In this document: one piece after another, positions 9,848-19,083 of the stretch | Numbering within the stretch: position 1 is the first letter of the stretch | Layout: each line of letters opens with the position of its first letter | NCBI RefSeq assembly: GCF_019249795.2 | Contig: NZ_CP156891.1 | Location: 2,760,001 to 2,824,000, forward strand | Reading direction: 5' to 3' | Length of the DNA stretch: 64,000 nt | Source: Segatella copri | GTDB taxonomy: Bacteria > Bacteroidota > Bacteroidia > Bacteroidales > Bacteroidaceae | Notes under the pieces: model-generated | Seen by the model: the letters and a program-made list of their open reading frames with translations, nothing else | The model's database searches: none | Told to the model about the DNA's origin: nothing | Position numbers and translations under genes: made by a program

Positions 9848-9972
9848 GTTTTGCCTGGGAGATGTGTCCGGAAATAAGTCTGATATGTGTTACAGATAGT
9901 GCATAAAAGAACAAAAATTGATATTAATCAAAAAAAAGTAGGAAAACGTGCGGTTAACTGCATTTTTTTTGT

Positions 9973-9980
9973 TACTTTTG
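9973..9980 (+). promoter_or_regulatory. -7 element before the nucleotidyltransferase gene
   Basis: TACTTTTG matches the Bacteroidetes -7 element. The expected -33 TTTG is poor (GGTTAA at 9952-9957). The leader to ATG 10035 would be about 48 nt. No terminator was seen between the barrel gene and here. Confidence 0.5.
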
Positions 9981-10034
9981 CATCGTTATTTTTTTTATAA
10001 CTATCAACTATTAATAAATAAAAGTATAGACAAA

Positions 10035-10946
10035 ATGAAACCTACGTTATTGCTTTTGGCTGCCGGTATGGGTAGCCGTTATGGTGGTTTGAAACAGCTT
10101 GATGGTCTGGGGCCTAATGGTGAGACTATCATGGACTACAGCATATATGATGCTATTCAGGCTGGTTTCGGAAAGATCGTATTCGTTATTCGCAAGGACT
10201 TCGAAGATCAGTTCCGTGAGAAGATTCTTTCAAAGTATGAGGGGCATATTCCTGCAGAACTTTGCTTCCAGGCATTGGATGATCTCCCAGAGGGATTCTC
10301 AGTTCCTGAAGGTCGTGAGAAACCATGGGGTACAAACCATGCTGTCCTGATGGCAAAGGATATCATCAAGGAACCTTTCTGCGTAATCAACTGCGATGAC
10401 TTCTACAACCGCGATTGCTTCATGGTAATCGGCAAGTTCCTCTCTGAACTTCCAGAGGGCAGCAAGAACCGTTACGCCATGGTAGGTTTCCGTGTAGGTA
10501 ATACCTTGAGTGAGAATGGTACCGTAGCTCGCGGCATCTGCTCTAAGGATGCTGATGAGAACTTGACAACCTGTGTAGAGCGTACCGAGATCATGCGTAT
10601 CGACAGTAAGGTATCTTACAAGGACGAGCAGGGCGAGTGGGTTGCTGTTGGCGACAATACTCCTGTTTCCATGAACGTTTGGGGCTTCACACCTGATTAC
10701 TTCCAGCATAGTGAGGAGTACTTCAAGGAGTTCTTGAGTGATCCTAAGAATATGGAAAACAAGAAGGCTGAGTTCTTCATCCCATTGATGGTCAACAAGC
10801 TCATCAATGAGGGTACAGCTACCGTTAAGGTGCTCGATACTACCAGCAAGTGGTTTGGTGTAACTTATGCAGCCGACCGCCAGAGTGTTGTTGATAAGAT
10901 CCAGCATCTTATCAATGAGGGTGTTTATCCTAACAAGCTCTTCTAA
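10035..10946 (+). CDS. Sugar-phosphate nucleotidyltransferase-family protein
   Basis: About 303 residues with an N-terminal nucleotidyltransferase motif (LLLLAAGMGSRYGGLKQLDG) and a metal-binding NCDDFY segment near residue 120. This is the NTP_transferase fold of GlmU/RmlA-type enzymes that join a sugar phosphate to NTP. The substrate is not evident. An open frame extends upstream to GTG 9948, but that start would lie upstream of the -7 promoter element, and ATG 10035 begins exactly at the conserved domain, so it is preferred. The next gene starts 9 bp downstream. Confidence 0.82.
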   Translation: MKPTLLLLAAGMGSRYGGLKQLDGLGPNGETIMDYSIYDAIQAGFGKIVFVIRKDFEDQFREKILSKYEGHIPAELCFQALDDLPEGFSVPEGREKPWGTNHAVLMAKDIIKEPFCVINCDDFYNRDCFMVIGKFLSELPEGSKNRYAMVGFRVGNTLSENGTVARGICSKDADENLTTCVERTEIMRIDSKVSYKDEQGEWVAVGDNTPVSMNVWGFTPDYFQHSEEYFKEFLSDPKNMENKKAEFFIPLMVNKLINEGTATVKVLDTTSKWFGVTYAADRQSVVDKIQHLINEGVYPNKLF

Positions 10947-10955
10947 TTTAATGTG

Positions 10956-11996
10956 ATGGATATAAACATTAATATATTGACAGATCAGGAAGCCGCTATT
11001 CTCCGAGAGACGATAGCGGCTTCTCATCGTATTGTCGTCTGTGCACATAAGTCGCCAGACGGTGATGCCGTCGGCTCTTCTTTGGGATGGGCTGGTTATC
11101 TTCGTTCTTTGGGCAAGAAAGTTGACATTTGTGTGCCGGATATGATACCGGATTCTATTTCCTGGTTGCCTGGAGCTGCCGGTATCCTGCGATATGACAG
11201 ACAGCCTGAACTGGTGCAGCGAGCTTTCGATGAAGCCGACCTGGTATGCTGTGTTGACTTTAGCAGTGAGGGACGTCTTGATGAGATGGATCATGTATTG
11301 TTGGGTTGCAAGACTCTGCGTGTCATCATCGACCACCATCTGGCTCCTAATCTTGAGGCTAAGCTGCTGGTTTCGCAGCCACATGCCAGCAGTGCCAGCG
11401 ACCTGGTATTCCGTGTAGTCTGGCAGTTGGGAGGTTTCCCACAGATGGATCAGACCTGGGCTACCTGCATCTATTGCGGCATGATGACCGATACGGGCGG
11501 TTTCACCTATAATTCTACCCAGCCTTATATCTATTACATCATCTGCTTGCTGCTTACCAAGAACATCGACAAGGATAAGATTTACCGCAATGTCTTCAAT
11601 AATGCCCGCATTCCGGCAGTCCGGTTCCGTGGCTATCTGATGAATGAAAAGTTGCAGGTAATAGAGGGCCTTCATGCCAGTTTCTATACCGTGACCCGTA
11701 AAGAGTTGAAGAAGTATGACTTTATCAAGGGCGACCTGGAAGGACTGGTGAACGTACCTCTTACCATCAAGGGACACAAACTCTCCATTTCTCTTCGTGA
11801 AGATACAGATATAGACAATCGCGTATTGGTAAGTCTCCGTTCGGTAGACGATTTCCCATGCAATAAGATGGCAGCTGAGTTCTTCAATGGTGGCGGTCAT
11901 CGCAATGCTTCTGGCGGCAAATTGCTTTGCAGCATACAGGAGGCAGAGCAGATAGCACTGAAGGCTATCCTGGCATACGCCGATATGCTGAAGTAG
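10956..11996 (+). CDS. DHH-family phosphoesterase, NrnA-like (nanoRNase/pAp phosphatase)
   Basis: A protein of 346 residues with an N-terminal DHH domain (HKSPDGDAVGSSLGW, then IIDHHLAPN) and a C-terminal DHHA1 substrate-binding domain with GGGHRNASGG. NrnA-type enzymes degrade 2-5 nt RNA fragments to mononucleotides and dephosphorylate 3'-phosphoadenosine 5'-phosphate, with Mn2+ or Mg2+ held by the DHH residues. ATG 10956 is preferred to the GTG one codon earlier. It follows the nucleotidyltransferase gene closely and is probably co-transcribed with it. Confidence 0.88.
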   Translation: MDININILTDQEAAILRETIAASHRIVVCAHKSPDGDAVGSSLGWAGYLRSLGKKVDICVPDMIPDSISWLPGAAGILRYDRQPELVQRAFDEADLVCCVDFSSEGRLDEMDHVLLGCKTLRVIIDHHLAPNLEAKLLVSQPHASSASDLVFRVVWQLGGFPQMDQTWATCIYCGMMTDTGGFTYNSTQPYIYYIICLLLTKNIDKDKIYRNVFNNARIPAVRFRGYLMNEKLQVIEGLHASFYTVTRKELKKYDFIKGDLEGLVNVPLTIKGHKLSISLREDTDIDNRVLVSLRSVDDFPCNKMAAEFFNGGGHRNASGGKLLCSIQEAEQIALKAILAYADMLK

Positions 11997-12122
11997 CCGT
12001 TTTTTCCTTAGAAATGACGAAAAAGACAGAAAACAACCCCGTTTTGAGGCAATAGGATGATAATAAGTGATAAATAATAATAAAATCAACCTATTCCTCT
12101 CGGTGTTGTCTTATCTTTTTTG

Positions 12123-12130
12123 TACCTTTG
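12123..12130 (+). promoter_or_regulatory. -7 element before the DUF4827 gene
   Basis: TACCTTTG matches the Bacteroidetes -7 element 28 nt before ATG 12159. No good -33 TTTG at the usual distance was found. Confidence 0.5.
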
Positions 12131-12158
12131 CCCAATAAATCAGATTTAAAAAAGAAGA

Positions 12159-12857
12159 ATGAAGAAATTTTTGTTTGCAATGATTGCTTTTGCGGCTGTT
12201 TTATCGTTTGCCGCATGCAATGATAGTGAGACTTATAAGGACATGCGCGATAGAGAGCTCGATTCTATCAGCTCTTTCTTGCGTAAGGAAAATATTAAGG
12301 TTATCTCCGAGGATGAGTTCAACAGACGTTGGAAAAATAATGAAAAACTGACGGATACAGCAAAGAACAACAACGAATGGGTACTTTTCAACAGTAACGG
12401 TATCTACATGCAGGTGATTGACCAGGGATGTGGCGACTATATCAAGAAAGGTACATCGGTAGATGTATTGGTCCGCTTTGATGAGTATAATCTTTCGTAT
12501 GCTGCTGAAATGAGCGATAAGTGTCTCACGCTTTCAAACAAAGTTCCTGCTTATTCCTATTATGTAGATAAGATAAGCGTTACCAATACTTCCGGTACAT
12601 TCACCGGTTCTTTCGTTGATCCTTCAGCCAGTCTGATGGCCAATACATATAATTCATCCAATTATGGCAGTGTAAGTTCTACCGTGCCTAGCGGTTGGCT
12701 CATACCATTCACCTGGATTAAGATAGGCAGACCGAAGACTGATGATGAACGCATCGCTCATATCCGTTTGCTCGTACCTCACTCTTACGGTACCACATCG
12801 GCATCGGGCAGTGTGCAGGCATGTGTCTACGACATGACCCTGCAGAAAGGAAGATAA
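12159..12857 (+). CDS. DUF4827-family lipoprotein
   Basis: A 232-residue protein with a lipoprotein signal (MKKFLFAMIAFAAVLSFAAC, lipobox cysteine at 20). It then has the start typical of DUF4827 (TYKDMRDRELDSISSFLRK). DUF4827 is a Bacteroidetes family that resembles FKBP-type peptidyl-prolyl isomerases, so a periplasmic or outer-membrane folding role is possible, but no active site can be confirmed. It is 24 bp upstream of glmM, an order I associate with Bacteroidales generally, and the two are probably co-transcribed. Confidence 0.8.
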   Translation: MKKFLFAMIAFAAVLSFAACNDSETYKDMRDRELDSISSFLRKENIKVISEDEFNRRWKNNEKLTDTAKNNNEWVLFNSNGIYMQVIDQGCGDYIKKGTSVDVLVRFDEYNLSYAAEMSDKCLTLSNKVPAYSYYVDKISVTNTSGTFTGSFVDPSASLMANTYNSSNYGSVSSTVPSGWLIPFTWIKIGRPKTDDERIAHIRLLVPHSYGTTSASGSVQACVYDMTLQKGR

Positions 12858-12881
12858 ACATAAACAGAGAAAGATATATTT

Positions 12882-14273
12882 ATGACACTGATTAAGTCAA
12901 TTTCTGGTATCCGCGGTACTATCGGCGGTCCAGCGGGCGATACTTTGAATCCGCTCGATATCGTTAAGTTCACTTCAGCATACGCTACCTTCATTCGCCG
13001 TAGCGGTGCTTCAGAGAGTAATACCATCGTTGTAGGCCGTGATGCGCGCATCTCTGGCGAGATGGTAAAGAATGTGGTTTGTGGAACCCTCATGGGTATG
13101 GGCTACGATGTGCTGAACATCGGTCTGGCTACTACTCCTACCACTGAACTTGCTGTTACCATGAGTGGTGCCGCCGGCGGTATCATCATCACAGCTTCTC
13201 ACAACCCACGCCAGTGGAATGCCCTCAAGCTCCTCAACGAGAAGGGTGAGTTCCTCACAGCAGCTAATGGTAACGAGGTGCTGGGTATCGCAGAGAAGGA
13301 AGACTTCGACTATGCGGATGTGGATCATCTCGGAAAATATACTGAAGACAATACCTTCAACAAGCGCCATATCGACTCTGTACTTGCTTTGAAGCTCGTA
13401 GATGTCGAAGCAATCAAGAATGCCCACTTCAAGGTTTGTGTAGATTCCATCAACTCAGTTGGTGGCGTTATACTTCCAGAGTTGCTCGATGCGCTCGGTG
13501 TAGCATATACTTTTCTCAATGGTGAGCCTACAGGCGATTTCGCTCATAATCCGGAGCCATTGGAGAAGAACCTCGGTGGTATCATGGATGAGTTGAAGAA
13601 GAGTGGTTACGATATGGGTATCGTTGTAGACCCTGATGTTGACCGTTTGGCTTTCATCTGCGAAGATGGCAAGATGTTTGGCGAAGAGTATACCTTGGTA
13701 AGTGTGGCAGATTACGTGTTGGGCAAGACTCCAGGCAATACCGTCAGCAACCTTTCATCTACCCGTGCCCTCCGTGATGTTACGGAGAAGCATGGTGGCA
13801 AGTACACCGCAGCTGCTGTAGGCGAGGTGAATGTAACTACCAAGATGAAGGATGTTAACGCTGTTATCGGTGGTGAAGGCAATGGTGGAGTTATCTATCC
13901 AGAGAGCCATTACGGTCGTGATGCCCTCGTTGGTATCGCCCTCTTCCTGAGCAGTCTGGCTCACAAGGGCTGCAAGGTGAGCGAGCTCCGTGCCAGCTTC
14001 CCTAACTATTTCATCGCCAAGAACCGCATCGACCTGACTCCATCTACCGATGTAGATGCTATCCTCGTGAAGGTTAAGGAGATGTATGGTAAGGAGAAGG
14101 ATGTCACCGTAACAGATATCGATGGCGTCAAGCTCGATTTCCCTGACAAGTGGGTTCATCTCCGCAAGAGTAATACCGAGCCTATCATCCGCGTATATAG
14201 CGAGGCCTCTACCATGGAGCAGGCTGATGAACTGGGCAAGAAGCTCATGCAGGTGGTTTACGATATGCAGTAA
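12882..14273 (+). CDS. glmM: Phosphoglucosamine mutase
   Basis: A 463-residue alpha-D-phosphohexomutase. It has the phosphoserine loop TASHNP (catalytic Ser106), the Mg2+ loop DPDVDR (250-255), the sugar-binding GEGNGG and the phosphate-binding RKSNTEP near the C-terminus. GlmM converts glucosamine 6-phosphate to glucosamine 1-phosphate for UDP-GlcNAc, the precursor of peptidoglycan and lipid A. The Bacteroidetes form starts with SISGIRGTIGG, as here. A phosphomannomutase or phosphoglucomutase activity is the main alternative. A strong terminator follows. Confidence 0.88.
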   Translation: MTLIKSISGIRGTIGGPAGDTLNPLDIVKFTSAYATFIRRSGASESNTIVVGRDARISGEMVKNVVCGTLMGMGYDVLNIGLATTPTTELAVTMSGAAGGIIITASHNPRQWNALKLLNEKGEFLTAANGNEVLGIAEKEDFDYADVDHLGKYTEDNTFNKRHIDSVLALKLVDVEAIKNAHFKVCVDSINSVGGVILPELLDALGVAYTFLNGEPTGDFAHNPEPLEKNLGGIMDELKKSGYDMGIVVDPDVDRLAFICEDGKMFGEEYTLVSVADYVLGKTPGNTVSNLSSTRALRDVTEKHGGKYTAAAVGEVNVTTKMKDVNAVIGGEGNGGVIYPESHYGRDALVGIALFLSSLAHKGCKVSELRASFPNYFIAKNRIDLTPSTDVDAILVKVKEMYGKEKDVTVTDIDGVKLDFPDKWVHLRKSNTEPIIRVYSEASTMEQADELGKKLMQVVYDMQ

Positions 14274-14297
14274 GATACTGAATATGAGATTATATAA

Positions 14298-14340
14298 AAA
14301 GAGATGAAGCAACGTAGATTTTGCTTCATCTCTTTTTTTT
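14298..14340 (+). terminator. Intrinsic terminator after glmM
   Basis: A 15-bp perfect stem (298-312 with 321-335) with an 8-nt loop ends in a run of eight or more T. Confidence 0.9.
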
Positions 14341-14524
14341 GTGCGCCGATTTCCATCTGCAAAACTTCTGTAATTTGAAGAAAGATAGAGAAAGATTTGG
14401 CTTTCTCAGATAAAAATCGTATTTTTGTTGCGAAATTGCAGACAATGAGGCCTCTGAGCCTTTGTTGCAGTAATGAAAAACTTGAACCGTTCCTTATAGG
14501 GAGCATAACTGAAATTACAGAATA

Positions 14525-15363
14525 ATGGAATCTATTATAAAGCATTATCAGGTAGCCCATGTCGGGTTCAGCCTTTCTTGTCCTGATTCCTCTCAGGAGA
14601 TGATGGCTGTTTTATTGGAGGCTTATTAGGCGTTTGAATGCGAAGAACAGGTCGCATCTGCTGCCCTGACCTCCTTCTCTCTTACCTTGAACGAAAGCGG
14701 GGAAGAACTGAGGAAACCTGCCGGTTTCAAGGAGGAATGCAGACAGGATGAGGAGGGACAGCTCATTATCAGTGGTAGTCTGGGAGAGAAGCAGAAGGCG
14801 TTCCTGTTGGCAATGACTGATATGAAATCGATATTGGTTACAGGTCATGATTATCAGCATTCCAGTCTTCTGGTTCCTGCTGGCACCTTCAGCCAGAAGT
14901 CGGCTTCCGGATTCCTCAAGGCAACCGTTGACACCTCGCTGATGCTCCTCTATGCCATGCGTTCGCATATCGTGTATATAGAGCAGGGTAATACGCTGAT
15001 GAGCGGAACTATTCGCGATAATCTTCTTCTTGCCAATCCCGTGGCTACCGATGAGCAGCTTACCGAAGCCCTTCATGTAGCCTGTGCCGATTTCGTGTTC
15101 AGTTTGCCGGCAGGTATGGATACGAAGATAGGAGAGCATGCCACCCGTTTGAGTGGCGATCAGGCACAGCGCATTGCTATAGCCCGCAGTCTTTTGCGCG
15201 AAGGCACATTCTGTTGTTGGATGAAATCAGCTCATCGCTGGATGCCGAAACCGAGAAGCTTCTTTTCGACCGCCTCTTTACTTCGTATTCCGATAAGACT
15301 ATTATCTGTGTTACGCATAGAAAGGAGGTGGCAGACAGATGCCAGGAGCAGATACGGCTGTGA
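14525..15363 (+). pseudogene. Chimeric remnant: PEPCK/HPr-kinase-like N-terminus fused to an ABC transporter ATPase C-terminus
   Basis: From ATG 14525 one frame can be read through an in-frame TAG (14627-14629) to about 15207. The first part (to about 14969, ending SLMLLYAMRSH) resembles the N-terminal half of small HPr-kinase/PEPCK-like proteins that accompany Bacteroidales peptide exporters; this is a recollection of the family. From IVYIEQGN at about 14970 it abruptly becomes an ABC ATPase, with a Q-loop-like YIEQGNTLMSGTIRDNL and signature LSGDQAQRIAIARSLL, but no Walker A. Near 15208 the frame shifts, and the other frame continues with Walker B (ILLLDEISSSLDAET) and the H-loop (CVTHRKE) to TGA 15361-15363. 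So it carries a stop, a frameshift and a fusion by deletion, and it cannot make a working protein. Confidence 0.82.
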
Positions 15364-15437
15364 TGATGTGTTTTTATGGAAGTCCGGTTAACAAGGCTGC
15401 ATGCTGTGTGTAAAGCATGGGTGTAGCGTAAGTATAA

Positions 15438-15475
15438 AAAGAAAGCTCAGGGCTATCTGCCCTGAGCTTTTTTCA
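15438..15475. terminator. Bidirectional terminator between the pseudogene and fumarase
   Basis: An 11-bp stem (442-452 with 460-470) has A residues before it and T residues after it, so it can end transcription in both directions. It would serve the minus-strand fumarase gene. Confidence 0.85.
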
Positions 15476-15496
15476 TTATCATGATTTCTGTATCAT

Positions 15497-17155
15497 TTAC
15501 TTCTGGCATTCCTTGCAAGGAATCCAAGGCTTCAACTGCTTGAAGAAGTCGTTGCCCTTATCATCTACGAGGATGAATGCAGGGAAGTCCTCTACGGTAA
15601 TCTTCCAGATAGCCTCCATACCGAGCTCTGGGTACTCTACGCACTCGATGCTCTTGATAGAACTCTTAGAGAGAACGGCAGCTACACCACCGATAGTACC
15701 GAGGTAGAAACCACCATGCTTCTTGCAAGCCTCTGTAACAATATCGCCACGGTTACCCTTGGCAATCATTACAAGGCTAGCGCCATGATCCTGGAACTCA
15801 TCTACGTATGGGTCCATACGGTTGGCTGTGGTAGGTCCCATAGAGCCACATGGATAACCCTCTGGAGTCTTGGCTGGACCAGCATAGAGGATAGGGTGGT
15901 TCTTGAAGTACTCAGGCATCTCCTCGCCTGCATCCAGACGAGCCTTGAGCTTAGCGTGAGCGATGTCACGAGCCACGATGATGGTACCCTTCAAGTTAAC
16001 ACGGGTGCTTACAGGATACTTGCTCAACTCAGCACGAACTGCGTCGATACCCTTGTCGAGGTCAATCTCGATACCCTTGGTACCCTCACCTGGGTTACGG
16101 AGCTCCTCAGGAATCAACTCTGTTGGGTTCTCATCCATCTTCTCCAACCAGATACCGTCCTTGTTGATCTTAGCCTTGATGTTACGGTCGGCAGAGCAGC
16201 TTACACCCATACCGATAGGGCAGCTTGCACCATGACGTGGCAAACGGATCACGCGGATATCGTGAGCGAGATACTTACCGCCGAACTGTGCACCCAAGCC
16301 AATCTTGTGAGCCTCTTCGAGGAGCTTGTTCTCCAAGTCGATGTCACGGAAAGCACGCCCCGTCTCATCACCTGTTGTAGGCAACTCATCGTAGTACTTG
16401 ATAGAAGCCAACTTCACGGTGAGGAGGTTCTTCTCAGCTGAAGTACCACCGATAACGAAGGCGATGTGGTAAGGAGGACATGCTGCTGTACCCAGACTCT
16501 TCATCTTCTCTACGAGGAATGGGAGCAATGTGCCCTCGTTCTGGATAGTAGCCTTGGTCATTGGGTAGAAGTAGGTCTTGTTGGCAGAGCCACCACCCTT
16601 AGCTACCATCACGAAGCGGTACTCGTCGCCCTCTGTAGCCTCGATATCAATCTGAGCAGGAAGGTTGCAACGGGTGTTCACCTCATCATACATGTTGAGA
16701 GGAGCGTTCTGAGAATAACGGAGGTTGTCCTGTGTAAAGGTGTTGTAAACACCCAGGCTCAAAGCCTCTTCATCCTCGAAGTCGGTCCATACGCGCTGGC
16801 CTTTCTCACCGTGGATGATAGCAGTACCTGTATCCTGGCAGAATGGGAGGATGCCCTTCACGGCAGTCTCTGCATTGCGAAGGAACTGGAGAGCTACGTA
16901 CTTGTCGTTCTCAGAAGCCTCTGGGTCGCTGAGAATCTTAGCTACCTGGAGGTTGTGCTCACGACGGAGCTTGAACTCTACGTCGTGGAAACCCTGCTGT
17001 GCCAGCAAAGTAAGAGCTTCCTTAGAAACCTTGAGGATAGTCTTACCCTCGAACTCTGCTGTACTTACGCCTTCCTTAGAGATAAGGCGATACTCTGTCT
17101 TGTCCTCTCCAATCTGGAACATTGGAGCATACTTAAAATCTGGAGTTTTTGCCAT
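15497..17155 (-). CDS. fum: Class I fumarate hydratase
   Basis: A 552-residue oxygen-sensitive [4Fe-4S] fumarase that interconverts fumarate and malate in the reductive branch of the TCA cycle, which matters for succinate/propionate production in these anaerobes. Cysteines expected to hold the cluster are visible in ILPFCQDTG (about residue 105), in GASCPIGMG (about 310) and further on. The order is N-terminal catalytic domain, then the C-terminal beta domain with [17 protein letters not shown]. The single long polypeptide is the FumA/FumB type rather than the two-subunit type. It is last of a three-gene minus-strand run after DUF4954 (43-bp gap). Confidence 0.93.
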   Translation of the reverse strand: MAKTPDFKYAPMFQIGEDKTEYRLISKEGVSTAEFEGKTILKVSKEALTLLAQQGFHDVEFKLRREHNLQVAKILSDPEASENDKYVALQFLRNAETAVKGILPFCQDTGTAIIHGEKGQRVWTDFEDEEALSLGVYNTFTQDNLRYSQNAPLNMYDEVNTRCNLPAQIDIEATEGDEYRFVMVAKGGGSANKTYFYPMTKATIQNEGTLLPFLVEKMKSLGTAACPPYHIAFVIGGTSAEKNLLTVKLASIKYYDELPTTGDETGRAFRDIDLENKLLEEAHKIGLGAQFGGKYLAHDIRVIRLPRHGASCPIGMGVSCSADRNIKAKINKDGIWLEKMDENPTELIPEELRNPGEGTKGIEIDLDKGIDAVRAELSKYPVSTRVNLKGTIIVARDIAHAKLKARLDAGEEMPEYFKNHPILYAGPAKTPEGYPCGSMGPTTANRMDPYVDEFQDHGASLVMIAKGNRGDIVTEACKKHGGFYLGTIGGVAAVLSKSSIKSIECVEYPELGMEAIWKITVEDFPAFILVDDKGNDFFKQLKPWIPCKECQK

Positions 17156-17198
17156 AATGTTTTTTGTTATTTTAAACTGTTGAAATATTCAAGTCTAA

Positions 17199-19055
17199 TT
17201 AATTCTCGTATTCTATTTCCTGGTCGAGGCTGTCGACGAAGTTGCGGAAAACCTCTTCCTCCACATCGCCCATGGCAAATTCTTTCTCAGCATCCTTTCG
17301 GATTTCTGCTATCCATGAGCGGCGTGCCTTGATATAATCTTCGTGTATGCGGTTGGCATCTTCGAGTGTGATGTCACTGATGCCGTAGTAATCGCAGATC
17401 ATCTGGTAGGTCCATGCCCACTGGTAGTCGCGATAGTTGGCATTGATTTCTTCAAATCGGTCGAGCAACTGTTCTATATTCTCGATAGTTCCTTCCTTCA
17501 CATCCCTAACGATGCCTTCTTCTTCAGAAACCGGGAGTAGGAGTCCCGAAAGATCATCCCAATCGCCCACGCCGACATGGGTGGCTGGAGGGGTGATGGC
17601 TGGGTCGCGCTTCAGTACACGCTTCAATACGGCACCCATGTAGATGCGGAGGGCGATATCATAATATTTGATGCCCTTGTGGAGCGATGAGGCCGGTATG
17701 ATATATTCGTGATAGAGATACTGCGAAACATTATCGCCCGTTACCTCGCGCAGGTTTTCAAGAATCTTCTTACCCTTCAGAATCTCGCCAACAGAATAAG
17801 GTGAAAGCCAGTCGAAGTTGACGATGCTCTTGCGGTTCTCCATAGCACGGAGGTCACGCTTAGGCCATTTCTTGATATCGCGGTACAGACCTACGGTAGT
17901 GATGTTTCTGCCCGGGATGAGGAACATCTTGTCGCCATCGGCAATGAGGTAGGCGAAAGGCAGGTTGCGGGTGTTAGGGTGATGCATCAGCTTGCCGAAG
18001 CATACTGAGAAGGAACCCAGAGTGGCTGGCATCAGGAGATAAGCACCGCTGGCTGTCTTGGAACCGCGCTCCAGAATGCCCCAGTGCATAGGTCCCATCT
18101 TGTAGGCATGGTTGCTGAAGTTGGTGGCAGAACCGGCGTTATAGAAAGAGAACATGCCTCCGATAAGCAGACTGCTCTTATGATGAGAAGCGGTGAAAGG
18201 ACCGCAGAAGGCTGCACAAGCCTCGCCATTGCTCATATAGGAGTTGGCGAAGAATACGGAGGCTGATGCGGTAAAGCCGTTAGACAGCTGGCAGGCTTCG
18301 CCTACGAAGCAATCCTGTATCTTTACGCTGTTGATGACGCTGGCGCCTTCAGCGATGATGCTGTTTTCTGTAATAACGCCTGTGCCGATATATACGTTGC
18401 CATGCACAGAGCCCAATAGCGTACAGTCGCTCAGACGGGAAGCACCGTTCACTTCGCAGTAATCATTGATTACGCAGTTGGTAATCTCCTTGGTATTGAT
18501 GATCTTCACATTGTTGCCAATCTGGCCCCGATCCGGCATCTTGTTGTCGATGTCGGTCTTGATGAGCTGGCGTATTTTCTCCTTCATTTCCTTGTCAGGG
18601 AAATACTTCACCATGAAGGCTGCCAGCTGGCTGTTCAGATCGCTGAAGAGGATTACGTTGCCTTCGCCCACCTCGTTGAGTACGCTCACAAGATTTCCTT
18701 CGCCGTAAGTAGCTCCCTCGGTTGTTTCCATGGTCGAGATGTTTGAGATGTAGCAATCATCGCCAATGGTATAGTTGTTGATGAAATTGCCTACGTTTTC
18801 TATCAGACAGTCGTCGCCTATGGTTACATTGCGCAAGGTGGCATTGTTGATGCCCGAATGCTTTACGAAGCCCTGGCTCACCTCCACGTTCTTGTTGAAG
18901 GATCCGATGTTTATTTCGCCATAGAGCATCACGCGGTGCATGAAGTTGGGCTTGAAATCTTCTGATACATTGACTGAGGTCCAGTCTTCGGCCCAGCAGT
19001 CGTTATGTTTAAGCACCTCGATTTCCTCGGTGGTTAAAGGTCTGTAATCATTCAT
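17199..19055 (-). CDS. DUF4954-family protein (left-handed beta-helix)
   Basis: A 618-residue protein that matches the Bacteroidetes family DUF4954. Much of residues 45-330 is made of short repeats such as IGDDCLIENVGNFI and IGDDCYISN, the hexapeptide pattern of a left-handed parallel beta-helix known from acyl- and nucleotidyl-transferases. The C-terminal third is helical and charged. No catalytic residues can be assigned. Its function is unknown. It lies between hflX (28 bp upstream) and fumarase (43 bp downstream) on one strand. Confidence 0.8.
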   Translation of the reverse strand: MNDYRPLTTEEIEVLKHNDCWAEDWTSVNVSEDFKPNFMHRVMLYGEINIGSFNKNVEVSQGFVKHSGINNATLRNVTIGDDCLIENVGNFINNYTIGDDCYISNISTMETTEGATYGEGNLVSVLNEVGEGNVILFSDLNSQLAAFMVKYFPDKEMKEKIRQLIKTDIDNKMPDRGQIGNNVKIINTKEITNCVINDYCEVNGASRLSDCTLLGSVHGNVYIGTGVITENSIIAEGASVINSVKIQDCFVGEACQLSNGFTASASVFFANSYMSNGEACAAFCGPFTASHHKSSLLIGGMFSFYNAGSATNFSNHAYKMGPMHWGILERGSKTASGAYLLMPATLGSFSVCFGKLMHHPNTRNLPFAYLIADGDKMFLIPGRNITTVGLYRDIKKWPKRDLRAMENRKSIVNFDWLSPYSVGEILKGKKILENLREVTGDNVSQYLYHEYIIPASSLHKGIKYYDIALRIYMGAVLKRVLKRDPAITPPATHVGVGDWDDLSGLLLPVSEEEGIVRDVKEGTIENIEQLLDRFEEINANYRDYQWAWTYQMICDYYGISDITLEDANRIHEDYIKARRSWIAEIRKDAEKEFAMGDVEEEVFRNFVDSLDQEIEYEN

Positions 19056-19083
19056 AACTTACTTGTTATTGATATTTATGTTC

